From the NCBI GenBank assembly GCA_019745395.1, contig JAIETG010000012.1, positions 1-50,114 on the forward strand: DNA of 50,114 bases, read 5' to 3'. Positions 49,588 to 50,114 of the stretch are shown one piece after another. A model generated the notes under the pieces. That model was not told the origin of the DNA, made no database searches, and was given only the letters and a program-made list of their open reading frames with translations. The DNA comes from Rhabdochlamydiaceae bacterium (lineage in GTDB: Bacteria; Chlamydiota; Chlamydiia; Chlamydiales; Rhabdochlamydiaceae). A program made the translations under genes and the position numbers. Every line of letters begins with the position of its first letter. The first letter of the stretch is position 1.

Positions 49588-50114
49588 ATGGATTTTTTAC
49601 CAGGTATAGAAACTTTTTCTCTTTGGTTGATGCAATATGGAAGCTTTGTGCTATTCATTTTGTTGACGGTTGGAATCATTGCCTTGCCCGTTCCTGAAGA
49701 AACGCTCATGGTTATTGCTGGTATTTTGATGCATAAGGGGAAGTTGGCTATTCCCTCTACTGTTCTTGCAGCCTTTTTAGGATCACTTTGCGGAATTACA
49801 GTCAGTTACTGGTTGGGAAGGACGGCAGGGCAGTATCTAATCACCAAATATGGCAGTTGGGTGGGGCTTACGGAAAAACGCTTTGAAAAAGCGCACTGTT
49901 GGTTTGAAAAATTCGGAAAATGGGCGTTGCTCATTGGATATTTTATCCCAGGAGTAAGGCATCTTACTGGGCTTTCTGCCGGAGTATCTAATTTTTCTTA
50001 TCGGCAATTTGCTATCTATGCCTATACAGGGGCTCTAATTTGGGTTTCTTCTTTTCTTTCTATTGGCTATTTTTTTGGAAAGCAGTGGCTGAGTCTGTAT
50101 GACACAATTAAGCT
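49588..50114 (+). CDS. DedA family membrane protein (truncated at the window edge)
   Basis: The first 175 residues are present. It has several hydrophobic segments, PVPEETLMVIAGIL, and FGKWALLIGYFIPGVRHLTGLSAGVSNF, the F-x-R-x-x-P-x-x-R-like motif typical of DedA/SNARE-associated proteins. Known members act as lipid scramblases or flippases for undecaprenyl phosphate. No stop is reached. ATG at 49588 follows the DUF885 stop by nine bases. Confidence 0.85.
   Translation, partial: MDFLPGIETFSLWLMQYGSFVLFILLTVGIIALPVPEETLMVIAGILMHKGKLAIPSTVLAAFLGSLCGITVSYWLGRTAGQYLITKYGSWVGLTEKRFEKAHCWFEKFGKWALLIGYFIPGVRHLTGLSAGVSNFSYRQFAIYAYTGALIWVSSFLSIGYFFGKQWLSLYDTIK

Noticed and set aside
1-50114. tRNA, rRNA, CRISPR array or insertion sequence
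   Set aside because: I looked for T-arm motifs, regular short repeats with spacers and transposase-like proteins and found none.

Overview
The window looks like a chromosomal segment of an environmental (non-Chlamydiaceae) member of the Chlamydiales, AT-rich with densely packed genes. The case rests on gene order as I remember it from Chlamydia, not on a search. trxB and acpS lie near a small membrane protein and a HAD-IIA phosphatase, as in CT099-CT103. ssb is followed by pepA (CT044-CT045). miaA, a coiled-coil protein, rsfS, fabF and a Nudix hydrolase run in the order CT766-CT768-CT769-CT770-CT771. Genes that Chlamydiaceae lack or rarely carry (type III glutamine synthetase, nadD, acetoacetate decarboxylase, 3-hydroxybutyrate dehydrogenase) point to a larger-genome amoeba- or arthropod-associated lineage. 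The genus cannot be fixed from the sequence.

Layout. 1-1.6 kb: a helical-repeat gene broken by in-frame stops, divergent from a tiny promoter-ORF-terminator unit. 1.7-6.5 kb: trxB, a probable outer-membrane protein, acpS, a YacL-like PIN/TRAM protein, a small membrane protein and a HAD phosphatase. 6.8-9.9 kb: a HIT protein and a 900-residue protein with a papain-like cysteine motif. 9.9-12.5 kb: an AAA-ATPase-like/PD-(D/E)XK protein and PRPP synthase. 12.7-20.3 kb: two very large accessory genes, namely a leucine-rich-repeat protein whose C-terminus looks like an IpaH/SspH-type NEL E3 ubiquitin ligase, and a 1656-residue protein carrying a 10-base poly-C tract. 20.5-23.7 kb: rlmH and lgt, divergent with a 12-base gap, then an unknown 622-residue protein. 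24.2-28.8 kb: MFS transporter, ridA, ssb, pepA and a pseudouridine synthase.

29.0-35.3 kb is a minus-strand run of eight closely spaced genes: Nudix, APC permease, BioD-like/DRTGG protein, CofE-like ligase, PhnA-domain protein, 3-hydroxybutyrate dehydrogenase, acetoacetate decarboxylase and a phospholipid/isoprenylcysteine methyltransferase-like protein. It ends at a strong shared hairpin. The dehydrogenase and decarboxylase together would turn 3-hydroxybutyrate into acetone and CO2. 35.5-38.2 kb: mazG, an unknown protein, an alpha/beta-hydrolase lipoprotein and an unknown protein. 38.5-50.1 kb: khpA, miaA, a decayed minus-strand gene, a structured leader, the coiled-coil protein, a HAD phosphatase, glnN, nadD, rsfS, fabF, Nudix, a DUF885 lipoprotein and a truncated DedA protein.

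The most interesting signals are the candidate NEL ubiquitin ligase, the poly-C tract in its giant neighbour (possible phase variation), two genes with in-frame stops, the papain-like motif, and the structured leader before the coiled-coil gene. I saw no rRNA, tRNA, CRISPR array or insertion sequence.
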